Assembly: GCA_018806985.1 (NCBI GenBank)
Contig: JADANN010000001.1
Coordinates: 226,501-290,500 of the forward strand
Direction: 5' to 3'
Length of the DNA: 64,000 nucleotides
Source: Angiostrongylus vasorum
Lineage: Eukaryota > Nematoda > Chromadorea > Rhabditida > Metastrongylidae
Shown: one piece after another, positions 13,426 through 25,700 of the stretch
Numbering within the stretch: the first letter of the stretch is position 1
Layout of the letters: the number at the start of each line of letters is the position of its first letter
Notes under the pieces: generated by a model
Seen by the model: only the letters and a program-made list of their open reading frames with translations
The model's database searches: none
What the model was told of the DNA's origin: nothing
Translations under genes and position numbers: made by a program

Positions 13426-14184
13426 CACTGCAGATGCGTGTCGTTCGTGTCGTAAAGAATTAGGAACCTCTAGCAAGCTAATTCGATTTTCAGGAGTAAT
13501 CATGCGGAACCAACACTCGACGACATTCGTGAATCAAAGACATCCTCATGTTGCAGCGGGACCCCCCCACGCAAGTCCTCACACCTTCATCAATGACGAA
13601 GATAAGCCATATGTGAAAGCAGGTCATACTGAAAAATGTGTTACTGGATTTGTTTTGAACAGGGGTCAAATTCACGTGAAATAATGACTCAAAATTGCTA
13701 TTCATTTGTGGTAAAAGTCAACAACGGAAGAGGCTCCTGTTTGTCGTGCAGACGCACGGGTATCGTTTCTCAGACACTCACTTTCCAACGAATATCTTGT
13801 TTGGATCCCTCCTTTTTTTTCTTATGATTTCTTTCCTCCATTTCATAGACGATTTTTTATCACTTGAAATTGATCTCTAATATGGCCACTTTGTTCGTTA
13901 AAAGAAGCAACTTCGTTTGAATTAAGTCTGATGGATACAGACAATTCCTTTATTATTTTCTTCGCGTTTTTTCTCATAAGTGAATAGTGGTGAAATTCTC
14001 CCAAAACTTTATTTCAGCAAGCCAAAGCGAACTGTCAGTGCAGGTTTAGCCCATGGTATTCTTTGCACGGACCACCATTGACTGCAGTTAACTGTGAAGG
14101 TCAAATCATCCATGTGCATACAAGGCTGTGTCATTTTCATTCGAACTGCAAACTCTCATAATCACAGAAAATTATGCATTTTAG

Positions 14185-14202
14185 AGTGACATCCGGGAAA
14201 GC
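14185..14202 (+). promoter_or_regulatory. unc-10: Probable splice or trans-splice acceptor and 18-nt 5' UTR
   Basis: TGCATTTTAG ends at 14184, 18 nt before the start codon. The spacing and the acceptor suit SL trans-splicing, common in nematodes, or splicing from an upstream noncoding exon. The spliced leader itself is not in the window. Confidence 0.4.
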
Positions 14203-16649
14203 ATGGATGACCCATCATTGATGCCTGACCTTTCTCATCTATCCGCTGAAGAACGCGAAATAATCGAACAAGTATTGAAACGGCAAAAGGATGAGGAAGC
14301 AAAGGAGGTACAATTAACGCTGTAGGTTGTCGAAGTTCATTCTTAAACGAAGCTTCTATATTCATCGATAGGTGAAATCAAAATCTTGTTCAGTTGCGAA
14401 TTGGAAGACTGACTAGTGAAATATTTTCTTCACACTCGATTTTACTGCAGTCACTCTTCTTCATCTTGTTTACTACTCATCTCTCATTATCTAGGAGAAA
14501 ACAAAGCGTGTCATCTCGTAGAAATATGTGATGAGCTTAATCATCTGTTGGTACTAGCACTTTTTTGCAGTCATCATTTGCATAGTGTCTGTTCCGTGGG
14601 CCAAAATTTTCAAGGTCAAAGTTTCCTCACTCGTGTTTTATGAATGCTATCTGTGCTAGTGTTTCGTCGCTTGGTAAGCAGTACGTATGATAGCCCGCAT
14701 CCCAACGTTATATGGATTTCCTGACGTGATTTTCTTCCGCAGAAGGTCGCTAAAAAGAAGCTTGCGAAGATTTTTTACACACATGCGCTCGAAAAAGAAT
14801 ACTCACTTATTCAACATATCTTTATTATCTCATCGTGCACATCGTGTGGAGTACCATTCTGCACTTTTTATTTTTTACACCAATTTTGTGCAGGTTACCT
14901 CGGTTGACGTCGTTCCTCTGACCAAAATTTTTAGAACATTTCTCATTATTATTCCCTAAGAATGCACTCATGACATGCCGTTGATGTGTATTGTTTTAAA
15001 TTTCGTCCATAATCATTTATTTTTAATATTTTTTGAATTTTTTTGTCTATTATTTACATGACTGCTCATAATGTATTGTGCGGATCACAACACTTCTTTT
15101 ATTCGCTTGTCTCGCATTATCCCCGAATATGTTCACACTTGCGTGTATATTTGGCTGCCAGTTAAGCACTTTATCTTCTTCGTAAGTCTCGTTAATGTTG
15201 GTCGAGTCAATTCTCCTTGCAACTCTAAGATAGCTCGGCTAGAGCGTTGCAAAGTTATCATCGGAGGCAGCTGCAGTCTTCGTGGACCTAATGTAGCTTT
15301 TTTAAAGACGAGGCTAGGTTAAATTAGTTGACTGCAGCAGGGTACTAGGCCTGGTTACCACGGGGCGAGATCAAACCTACGGCCATGCGTGTATTTCATG
15401 GGATCTCTGAGCATCGTGCTTCCCAAGCCGATTTCACCTTTATGAACAATGAAATATTTGATTGATCGGACACCGCAGTTACCACCTCAAGGTGCAGTTC
15501 TTTTTATCAAGCCTTTAGCAGTATTTTTGAATACTTCACCAATGGTCATGATCTGGAAGCACTGAAAGGACGGTTGGTGTTCTCTTGACGCTTCGCACTC
15601 ACCATAGGAGACTATACCTGCTTGTAAAGTTTTGATTGATATCTTTGACGCGAAATCATTTTTGTTTAAAGCACTGCACTATTCGTTAATCTCAAGAACT
15701 TCGGTGCTAGTTGTTTTACTATTAGTGCGTAAGCGTCTGTATAGGTCATTGGTTAGAAGTCCGCTACAATACACGGGGTATGCATCGTTGGAGGTGGTTG
15801 TGAATGCATATCTGGCCTTCATAATGATTTGCGGTGGCCTACCGATGTATCGAGCCAGTGCTGCTATCCTCCCAGACAAGTCTGGCGCCAATCTACCGAC
15901 CCGGAGGGTTGGAAGGCTTGGTGCGCTACGGACGCGGGGATCCATTCCACGTGTGTGTCGCAGTGGCGCCTCCAACCACTGCGCCACACGCGTCCCTAGG
16001 GACTGTAGAGTTAACATTCCATACACCTCGTAATTAATCAACAAGTTATTATTTAGATTACGCGCTACGAAATTGATAGTGTAAAATTTCTACTGTCGTT
16101 TCAGAGCCAGGAAAAGATCATATTAACATGAAATATGCTAGGTGAGACAATTTCGCAATTTCAACAGAAAAACTTAATATCTCTATTTAATATGCCCTTA
16201 TGAACTGATCTTCTCCCAACGGTTCACCGCCTCATAATGGCTGGGAGCCCGACGGTTGCGATGTACAGCGGGGGGATTCATTCCCAGGGCATGGTCTCCC
16301 AACCTGAGGACGAGTCCGGTGTTTCCACGAGGAAGCCCAGCTAAGAGTGAACCAGTACATTTCTAAGGATCCATCACCGTCCTGGTATTAAACTAGTCGC
16401 ACTGTGGTAAATCTTGCTCTGATCGGCAAGGGGCGCGACTGCCTGTGGTGGTGACGAACTGGGGCAAACTTTGGCAAGGCTGACCTTGGAACTTCAAGGA
16501 AACACTTTAGCTAAACCAGCAAAACTCTGAAAAATGGAGATTATGCTGGCCCGCATAACCAATGAGGACGGGCGATCTAAGTATCCAAGTATGAACTGGC
16601 CCTGTTGAGCTGATGCGAGATTGGTATAAGTTCTCGTTGTTGTTGGTGT

Positions 16650-16719
<70 letters not shown>

Positions 16720-19700
16720 GCTGTTGTTGTTGTTGTTGTTGTTGGTCGATGGCCGACGTTTCAGCGATTTCGCCTTCCTTAGAGCCTGGACGTATTTTAT
16801 GTAATAATAGCCTTACAATTCAGTGAAAGAACCATAGTATTAATGAAAATCTAACACATAAATGAACGCCGTATTCATCAAAAAGTGCCACCGTGATGTC
16901 GCGAGTGGGACTACCCGTGTTGTTCACGTGGGATGACGAGAGGGATCCACTCAGGTCAGAAAATCAGTTTGAAGTAAGGCTCCAGGACATATGTGATAGT
17001 GGAGCATTCGTCTTTCTGGTTCATCTTGGGTTTTCGAAATTTATTCAAAACTCCTCAAGAGTCTTGCGCATTGATGTTTTTGATTCCTGCGTTAGGACCC
17101 GGACAGTCACTCCAAAATCATCACCATTGTGCTCATTGTGCTTTTGTGCCCTACTTCTACCTAGAGGAGTGCTTTATAAAAATTTTCACTTTCCCGTCTT
17201 TTCAGGTAATATCTGTAATTCGACGAAATGATAAAGAGCGTTTTTTAAAAGCCTCCACTGCTTTGTATATTCTGAAAAGTTCACATGGGATTAGGAATGT
17301 GCTGTCCTCATGTCAAGAAATTATTCCTACATGAGCGAGATCACGTTTAATTATGAGCCACTTTTCATTGCCTTCATTTCTGAGTTTTAAGTTGGTCCAA
17401 AACTCTTATGAAAGTATGACGAGCAAGCCTTCCAAATCTTCTTCATTATCTTTTGTCAAGTGTGTGTCTAATAGAGTGTTTTGTGAGAATGTAAGTTTTC
17501 TATTCAAATGTTATTTCGAGCGGGCAGAAAATGGTCTACTTCTTTTGCCAATGCCCTTCTTTCCATCTGTTGCAATAGATCACCTATATAATACCGGAGC
17601 TCACGTAAAACTCAGTTCTCCTCCGTAAAATATTGGGCCATATTGTGTTTTATAACAACGGTCTCGCCGACACTTACAAAATTGTTTGCTATTTGGCAAA
17701 ACTTAGTATTCGAGCCCCCTTCGCTGAGGCCAAATGTTTTACAAAAATATTTTATTGAGTTTTAGAAGGCGGAACTCGCCGAAGTGGTAGCACACGTGTC
17801 CTTTTCTTTCGATGAACAGCTTTAGTGATATCGTGTGACTCTGTTGCATCTCTACACAACATTAGGTAGATAGTATGTTTCATAGTAATGACGCAGTAAC
17901 CACGAGTTTATCAGGATCTTAATGGATTCCCGTTAGTGCGAGGAAGTCTTCCTCCTGATTGTTTTGTTCTTATATTTACTTCATTTAAATTGTGGGAAAA
18001 AAGGCAAAGCATGAAAAGTTGTCTCTACAGGAGGTTTCTATGAAAATTACGCGTGCCTCTTTTTGTTAACAGAAAATTGCGATCTTTGACGATGAAAATC
18101 TCACGTGTTTCTCGTTACACAAGTGCACTGCATTCTGTTCCAGAAAAGCTGATGCGGAGTTGGACCAGATTGAAAAGCAAATAAATGAAAGGAAGGAAAT
18201 TGCTCGACGCCTTGTGGGCACTCATGACGACGCGATTTGCCAAATTTGTCAAAAGACGAAGTTTGCCGATGGTATAGGTTCGTTTCTTAGCAATTACTGC
18301 TACTACAACAGTTCTATCAAATTTTAAACTATTTGCCAATTATAACTTTGATGATGCTGAGATATTTGCAAAACTCCGGACCGCAGGTGTCAGCGGTGGG
18401 GAACGAACGCGCTATTGTCCTTTCCGGGCCGTTAAAAAAAGTAGGCAGTAAACAATAAGTTAAAATTGTGATTACAACCTCAGCTTAACTGGGTTTGTTG
18501 CCGATATGGGCTCCCCAGATCAATCCCGCTGACGGGTGATTGCTGATGGCAAAACATCGATAGAACTAGCTGAGAGACAGGCGAAACGAACGACCCCGCA
18601 TGGTGTGGTGGTGAACGCGTTACTCCCCGGAAAGGACTATAACGCGTTCGTTCCCCACCGGAGGCACCTGCGGTCCGGAGTTTTGCAAATATCTAAGCAT
18701 CATCAAAGTTATATTTGCTAGTTAGTTCCATGTCCCTGTTTTCTCCATTTCTGGACGTGAAGGCAAACTCTTATTGATCATCTGCATCTTTGGGTAATGA
18801 ATTCGGACTCGTTTCAAGATTCCTTATTGAAAAAAGAAAGCTGGTAGTTTTTAAAACTAAAGATGAAAACGCAAAATTTTTTTTACCAACTATTTTCACA
18901 ACAACCGCTAGACAACATGGTTATACTAGCATGATAACTTCGTTGATGAAACTTACAGTTCCATTTAAGTAAACTAAGTAAACAAAAAAGAAGAGGAGAA
19001 AAAATAAATAGATATTCCTAAATGACATTCAATATTAGCTTTTCTAGCTTTCATCTGTATCGTTCGTCAAGCGGTACAATAAGAATAAAAAATAAGCCAA
19101 TGGATACAAAACATTGCAAAAAATATTTGATAATCTTCAAATTTAACTCGAAAGGTTAGACTTTCCATGTTGTATGAAATCCAAAATCCAGGTCACAAAT
19201 GCTTTTACTGCCAACTGCGGAGCTGCGCTCGTTGCGGAGGTCGCTCGCAAAGCAAAAGCAAGGTGATTCTTTAATTCAATTTATGCGAAGTACTTCTGAA
19301 GAGGTAAAAATGAATAAACTGCATTCAGTTGGAAATTTCAGGCTATTTGGGCGTGCTCGTTATGTCAGAAACGTCAGCAAATCCTTGCAAAGACCGGAAA
19401 ATGGTTTCAACCTGATGAAGGACAGCACAAATTAAGCAGTGCTGGTCAAGAGAGTCCCTCTCAAAGCATAAGGTTTTCTGACAATATACTTTATTGCTGC
19501 GAAATATATAACACTCTGGTATAGTTCATTACCTACCACTTTGAGCATTACATGAAAATCTTGTACCATTTATGCTTTACTAGTTAATTTAAAAATATTG
19601 AAAAATTCTCATTTTTATCTGCAACTAGTTCTTCATAATGTTAACTTTTTATTTACTGCCTGTTACTACTTTTCATAGCAGAGTATGATGTAAAACAAAG

Positions 19701-22700
19701 CTACTGTGATGCTGAGATATTCGCAAAACTTGGACTCCAGCGGTGGAAAAATTTCTGAGAGAATGACAAATCATGGTTCTCAGTGGTGCAGTGGCTTAGA
19801 CGTGACCCCCCGGAAAAGCGTAATCGTGGTTTCGAAGCTGGCCTGGGGTCTACGTTTGGCAAATATCTCAGCATTATAGTGGCTCTAATTCTTCCTAGCT
19901 GTAAAAATTACTGAGAACATTCTTGCCTACTTAGAAGCGTGGTGAATTTAGAGATGAAACTCTTGCTTATGAACTTTTTTTCACCATCCTTATTTATTAA
20001 CAGTCAATATCTTTTACTAGACGTGCTATATAAGTCCGATATCTTTTGAACATTACGTAGACCAGTTTTTTAGTTATCAGTAAGATTTGATAACTACTGC
20101 TTGCGTCGATTCTTCATAGTGTCATTACTGTTTTATTTCACACTAATACTCTTATTCGTGTACATTGTATTGCTTATATTAAGTCCGATTTTCCATTCCG
20201 TTCACTTAAATTTCAGCAAGTCTTTTTATCATGAAATGTGATCAACAGTGTTGTCCAAACAAAGAGACCACTGACCAGTGAAATTTCTAGAATATCTGTG
20301 TTTTTTCTGGGTTTTTTCCTTCCTAGAGCAGCGTTTTTTTTAGCCCTGCTCCTTCGTTATCCACTCTTTCTCAAAACCAAACGCTGCATGTTGCTACTGC
20401 TGAACCGTCAACTGCTTCATCTCAACGTTGTGACATTGCAAAGGTAAGTTCACTTATGAGTTCAGTTCAAAATTTCCTTGCTCTAACATGCTACATTCCT
20501 TTAAGATTGCGACACCACACCAACTCGCAGCACCTCTTCAGGTTTTGCCGAACTCTCCGCTTCCTAGTTCGAAACCAGGCACGTTTTCATCCTATTTGTT
20601 GCATTACGCTGATTTGTTCGTTTTTTCCTTTTCATAGAATACTTACTAGAGCTGAAACTGAGGAGTTATAATTTGAAGCGAGGGAACCTTTTATAAGAAG
20701 GTCCTTTTCTTTTAATCGTGGGGTGAACCATTAAGTGGAGAAAAGACTGCATCAGTCTTTTACCCTATGTCATTTGGAGTGAAGTAACTGAAATCTTTAT
20801 CCCATGTTGTTGAAAATTTCACGAAGATCACCTGTTAGGAAGGTCTTTGCATTGTTTGAATTCTTGTTGTTTCATTATGATGAGCTCCTCTTCTTAAGAA
20901 CATGAGATTAGTCATTTTGACGCAAACGGTCCAACTTCGGAGAAAGGGAGCGCCGATGCATGAAGCCCGACGCCAAAATACACTACAAAAGACAGCCAAG
21001 TCTTGTTGAGGTTTGAAAAACCCTTAACAAATTTGTTGCTCTATAAGTATAGCTATCTTAAATATGTCTACTTGAAGAAAATTAGTGCGTTTCAGATTGA
21101 GAATTCTTTTAAGGTAGTAGAATGTCTTGTGCTCAGTAAATTTTAGCATGTCGCTCTTTTGATTCCGTTCTCTGTACAACAAACATATTGCTGCGCCGTT
21201 TTTAGCATTCGATCTTAGAGTTTTAAAACATCCGAGACTAATTAACTAATTTTCATTGCCAGAAATAGGTTATCTTTCCATTTTAGATAACTGAATCTCA
21301 CACCATAGTAAACGTTTTTTGTGATAAATGATGATATTTGCCTCCCACCGCTTCACCGCCCCCCTCGTGGCTGGGAGGTGTTCCTGGGTGTCGGACTGCG
21401 ATGTACAGCGGAGGGATTCGTCCCCCCGGCAAGGTCTCCCAAGTTGAGAAGGAGCTAGCTAAGAGTAAACCAATACCACTACCAGGATCCACCACCGTCT
21501 TGGTATCAAAGTTGCATGATGGTAAATCTCCCTCTGATCCACAAGGGCTGCTACTGCCTGTCATGGTGACGACCTGGGGGCAGACTTTGGACAGGCTGTC
21601 CTCGGGATTCCAGGGAACCACAATGGCTTAATCAGCAAATTTCTGAAAGATGGTGATTATGCTGGGGCCCGCACAACTAGTGAGGACGGGCCGTTCAAGT
21701 ATCAAGTAAGAAGGGTCATGTAGAAGTTTGTGCTGTCTCGAAGTTTTTATACACTACAAATAAATAAGCACAATCACGGTTCTCTTAAGTAGTTAGATAT
21801 TTGTTATCAATTTTCATAGTGCGCGTAGCGCAGCGATAATGGTGCCGTTGAATGCGTAAGGCCCTGTTGGACTACTTACCGGTACCATCCAAAGTCGTAA
21901 AAATGGTGCTTGCCAAGGATCGGCTTGCTCCCTGTTATCCACAAAATTTTGCGAGTGATGAAGATCTGCGAATACCTTACTTCAGTTATACTAGAATTCT
22001 ATGCGGATTCTATGGAGAATCGACTCGCCTAGCATCCAACTACATTTGGAAGACCAATAAACCCAAACACCGGCCGAATTACGTGCAAAATTCTACGAAC
22101 TTCGTATAACGTGAACACGAGGAAAAAGAAATGATTACAAAACGTCTCGGCATCTGACCCAGTTCAGAATGTGCTGGGAAAATGTGATATAATATCACGC
22201 AAATTAATTGAAATAGGTGACTTGTTCTTTTCCTAACATTTTCTTGTTGGATGATTTTCTTTCGCTCTTTTCGCCTTTCCAATTAGCCTGAAGAGTATTT
22301 CAATATAATATCATCTTGCATTTCGTAGTATTTCATTCGTTGGCTTTTTTAGCACAATTCTCTGACACAGAAATGGCTTGTCACAGATTTGAAGATAGAA
22401 TTTTTAGCAAGAACAATTCCGACAACAAGGGAATGGTACTCTCCCGCAACATCAGTCAGCGTTTCCGCGAGTGGAAACGAATCGGGCGACAGTTCGTCAG
22501 AGACCCAAAACCACTGTGGAGGCTCACGAAGTTGTGAAATCAAAACATGGTGACAAAAGAAGTTCGCAAAGCATACGCGCACGAGAAGACAAAAAGGTGA
22601 CTATGTAACATTGTCAGCATAGTGGGGCAAACGCAAAATATGACCTGCTGTCTGTTTTATTTTGTGGCAAATTCAATTTCGTGTTCATAGAAGTTTACCG

Positions 22701-25700
22701 ACTCCGTTCTTTATTTCAGACATAAGGAAAACCGGCCAGAATTCTACACTGGGGCGGACAATCGATTGGAGGATCGAAGCGTTGACAGGTTTTAATTATT
22801 TATACTGGGTAGAATACTTGAGGGAAATTCATTTATTCCAGTAAAACACTCTAATTTTCCGGCATTTTGACCGCCTATATTTGGAGTGCATTTTACTTCT
22901 ATCACATCTGTACTCCCGTTGACTATTAACCAACTCCAACAGGATTACTGAAATCTTCTTTTTTTCCTGACAACTCTCAATGTTACTTACTAATCTCCAC
23001 GAGACTGCGGCGCACGAAGAGCGTTATATTTTAGTTGTATATTTTTGTCTTTTTTCATATTCTGGAAATCATATTTTTGCATCTTCTATACTTCTGCTCG
23101 TTATATCCTTGTTAAACTGCTTTTGTTGAAGGTAGTTACTATGCGTACCACACCCTGTTGTAATTTTAGGGGGCAATATGTGCACTAGTTGATTGTTGAC
23201 CTTGGTGCCGTAGTAATTTGTTGGAGACGACACCAAGGTGTATTTGTTTCCCAGTTATTTCAATGGAGACCTTAGGTCAGATTAGCGAGCAAAGTGCAAT
23301 ACTGATATCTACTCTTACATTGATAAGGTGACGTGAGGTTGGTAAACTTTATTCGACTAACGTTTCGACGTCTTCGTCTTCTTCAGAGCCCATGATCCGA
23401 GTCAGTGGTCTGCAGTTGTTCCTACTCGCTGTGTGCTGTCTTCGTCTTCGTATCGAGTCAAACCATCTTCAGTGGAGCACCGCTCCAATGAGGCAACTTC
23501 ACCCAGCAATACTGTTTTATATAGAACGGTTGTTATCAATAGTGATCTCTGATAAATTCTAACAATCCTGATGAAAAACAACCACAGAAGCGTTTCTACA
23601 CATGTACATGACTCGGTGTATTCCGAACCTATAAGTCAATCAGGCGTAGCAAAGAGAAGAAAACCATTCACGTCTACCTCAGGAAGGACCAATACTTGAT
23701 TGCGTTTGGTCTGCGTTTCAGTACATGGAGGTGCACCACTTCTCCTTTTACTATCCAAGTCGGTATCCGCATGAAGGAGATCCGTAGATATGCAATAATT
23801 TTTCCAATATTAGGACTTATGTTTTGAAGAGCAGAAGAGATAACCAAGTTTGAATTATGAATTTCTTTCATTCATTAACGCAATGTACGATGAAGCTATA
23901 TACGTATTACCGGGACTCGCCTAAAAACGTGAAAATTCCAAAGGAACTTGGCAAACATTGATGAATTCACCTGTAAGCATCAATGAATCCGATTTATTTA
24001 TACGACTCGTTTTTATATATTGTGTAGGTTACAGTTCTTCTTTCATTGAGTTCGTTGGCTTGTACCCACCATCTACGAACGTGTATGAGTTTTTCGCTTA
24101 GATCTCTTTACAAAATGATTATTTCGCGGTATTCACTATACTACTGAATGCTGGCTTTTTATATAATCTCGAGATGGCCCTGCCACAGCGTTTCTAGGTC
24201 TTCATTACACGTATTCGCTGTAATTTCTGGAACGGAGCGGATTTTTTTCTAGAAAGGTCTGTTACTAATCTACCGACTTTGTACAGATGAGAAGAGCGAC
24301 TTGTAGAGACCAGGACCAGTTAATACATAATGAATTTGAGAAAAGATTTTCTTGAAAAAAAAAGAATGCTTTCTGCTGCTCTTTTAAGCTCTTTTGCATT
24401 TGTTATACTTTTTTGTGTGTGTGTGTGTGTTTTTTTTAAACATGCTTTCCATCTCAATAGTGCACATCTTCGTCGTTGTCAAATCCTAGCGCTTCTAGGC
24501 CAATGTTTTTCCCTCATCCCTTTTATTCTCGCCTAACTCTCAATCAGCATTCTGACGTTCTCAGTTGCTTACACGCTTAAATCGTCTGTGCTTAGTCTTA
24601 TACTCTTGTTGGTCCGTAATTGCGGAATGAAGAAAAACGAACCGTGTACCAGTTATAAAAAAGACGTGGCGAAAATAACGGTTCATTTATTTTGTCTGTT
24701 CTCAGAGCTGCCATACTCTTTTACACGTTAATGCGAGAGTTCGCTTGCCATATCTTTTAATGGAACGATCGCAAAGCAGTGTCCGTTTAGATGAGTAGCA
24801 CGTTTGATTAGGACTAGGTGACAATTTTTTAAGGTCTAAGCTACAATTTCTGACCTGCTAGTGTGCTCGTTTATTGATCTCCAGTGTACTTCTCTCAACT
24901 TGTTTCAGATGAGATGCTTAATTTTTTGAAGCTTCTAAGTGTTTTTTCACTGAGCAACATTGAATAGAATGGAGAAATTATTCAGAAAAGACCACTAAAC
25001 TTAAGATTCTCAATAATCCGATATAAGTGCTATCGTCGAAGCTAGCAGGGAAGGCTTGTTCAAGAAATATCCAAGAATCTCACAAAAGGCTTAGTAATGG
25101 CACTTTATTACCAATCTTTTGTCATCATGCTGGAGTAGGAAGGTAAGAAGGACATTACTGTACTACTAAACACTCATGGTAACGCAATAAGTGAACAACA
25201 TTAGCTAGCGGCTCTTCCATCTGCAATAAAAGTGAAGTTTTTTTAGTGATACAAGTGCTCAAATAGCTTAACATTTGTTATACCTCAGAAAGCCGGGTAA
25301 TTGATACACTTGCCTGTTTTAATGTCTCTGTCTTTCTTAAGAAGCATATAGTAAATAAGGCAGTGTGATTAGATATAACACTGGCCTTTCAGGAAGGATC
25401 TCTTTGGTGAGTCAGGAGCCTCAGAAGGGGTTGCAGTAGAACATCTCAGGTATGATTTCTCATGAGCCCACAAATCATTGTGTTTTGCATTTGTTTTGCA
25501 CTGACATCAAGTGTCCCAGTGCAGAATGAACGAAATATTTGGCGAACATAGTTGTTTTATTCACCGATAACGTTAGCTTTTTCTTTAGTAATTTATTACA
25601 GCATATCTTATTTGACGGCAAAAATCCGTGTTCTTTCGCAAAGAGCGTGCCATGTTGGTCTTTTGTTAACTGGATTAGTTGAGGAGTTCAGAACTTGGGA

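Noticed and set aside
15679..16044. Opposing 121- and 133-codon frames
   Set aside because: Both run through a family A SINE copy; similar frames recur at every family A copy.
16613..16804. Poly-leucine open frame
   Set aside because: Translation of a (TTG)n microsatellite.
20632..20675. Possible extra unc-10 exon (ILTRAETEE)
   Set aside because: It has an acceptor and a GT, but its phase does not fit exon 7 and the frame stops at once beyond the GT.
21298..21631. Opposing frames of about 100 codons
   Set aside because: They cover a family C repeat and recur in its other copies.
22316..22537. 73-codon frame overlapping unc-10 exon 7
   Set aside because: It stops before the donor; a different frame is open from the T-rich acceptor to the donor and continues the RIM linker.
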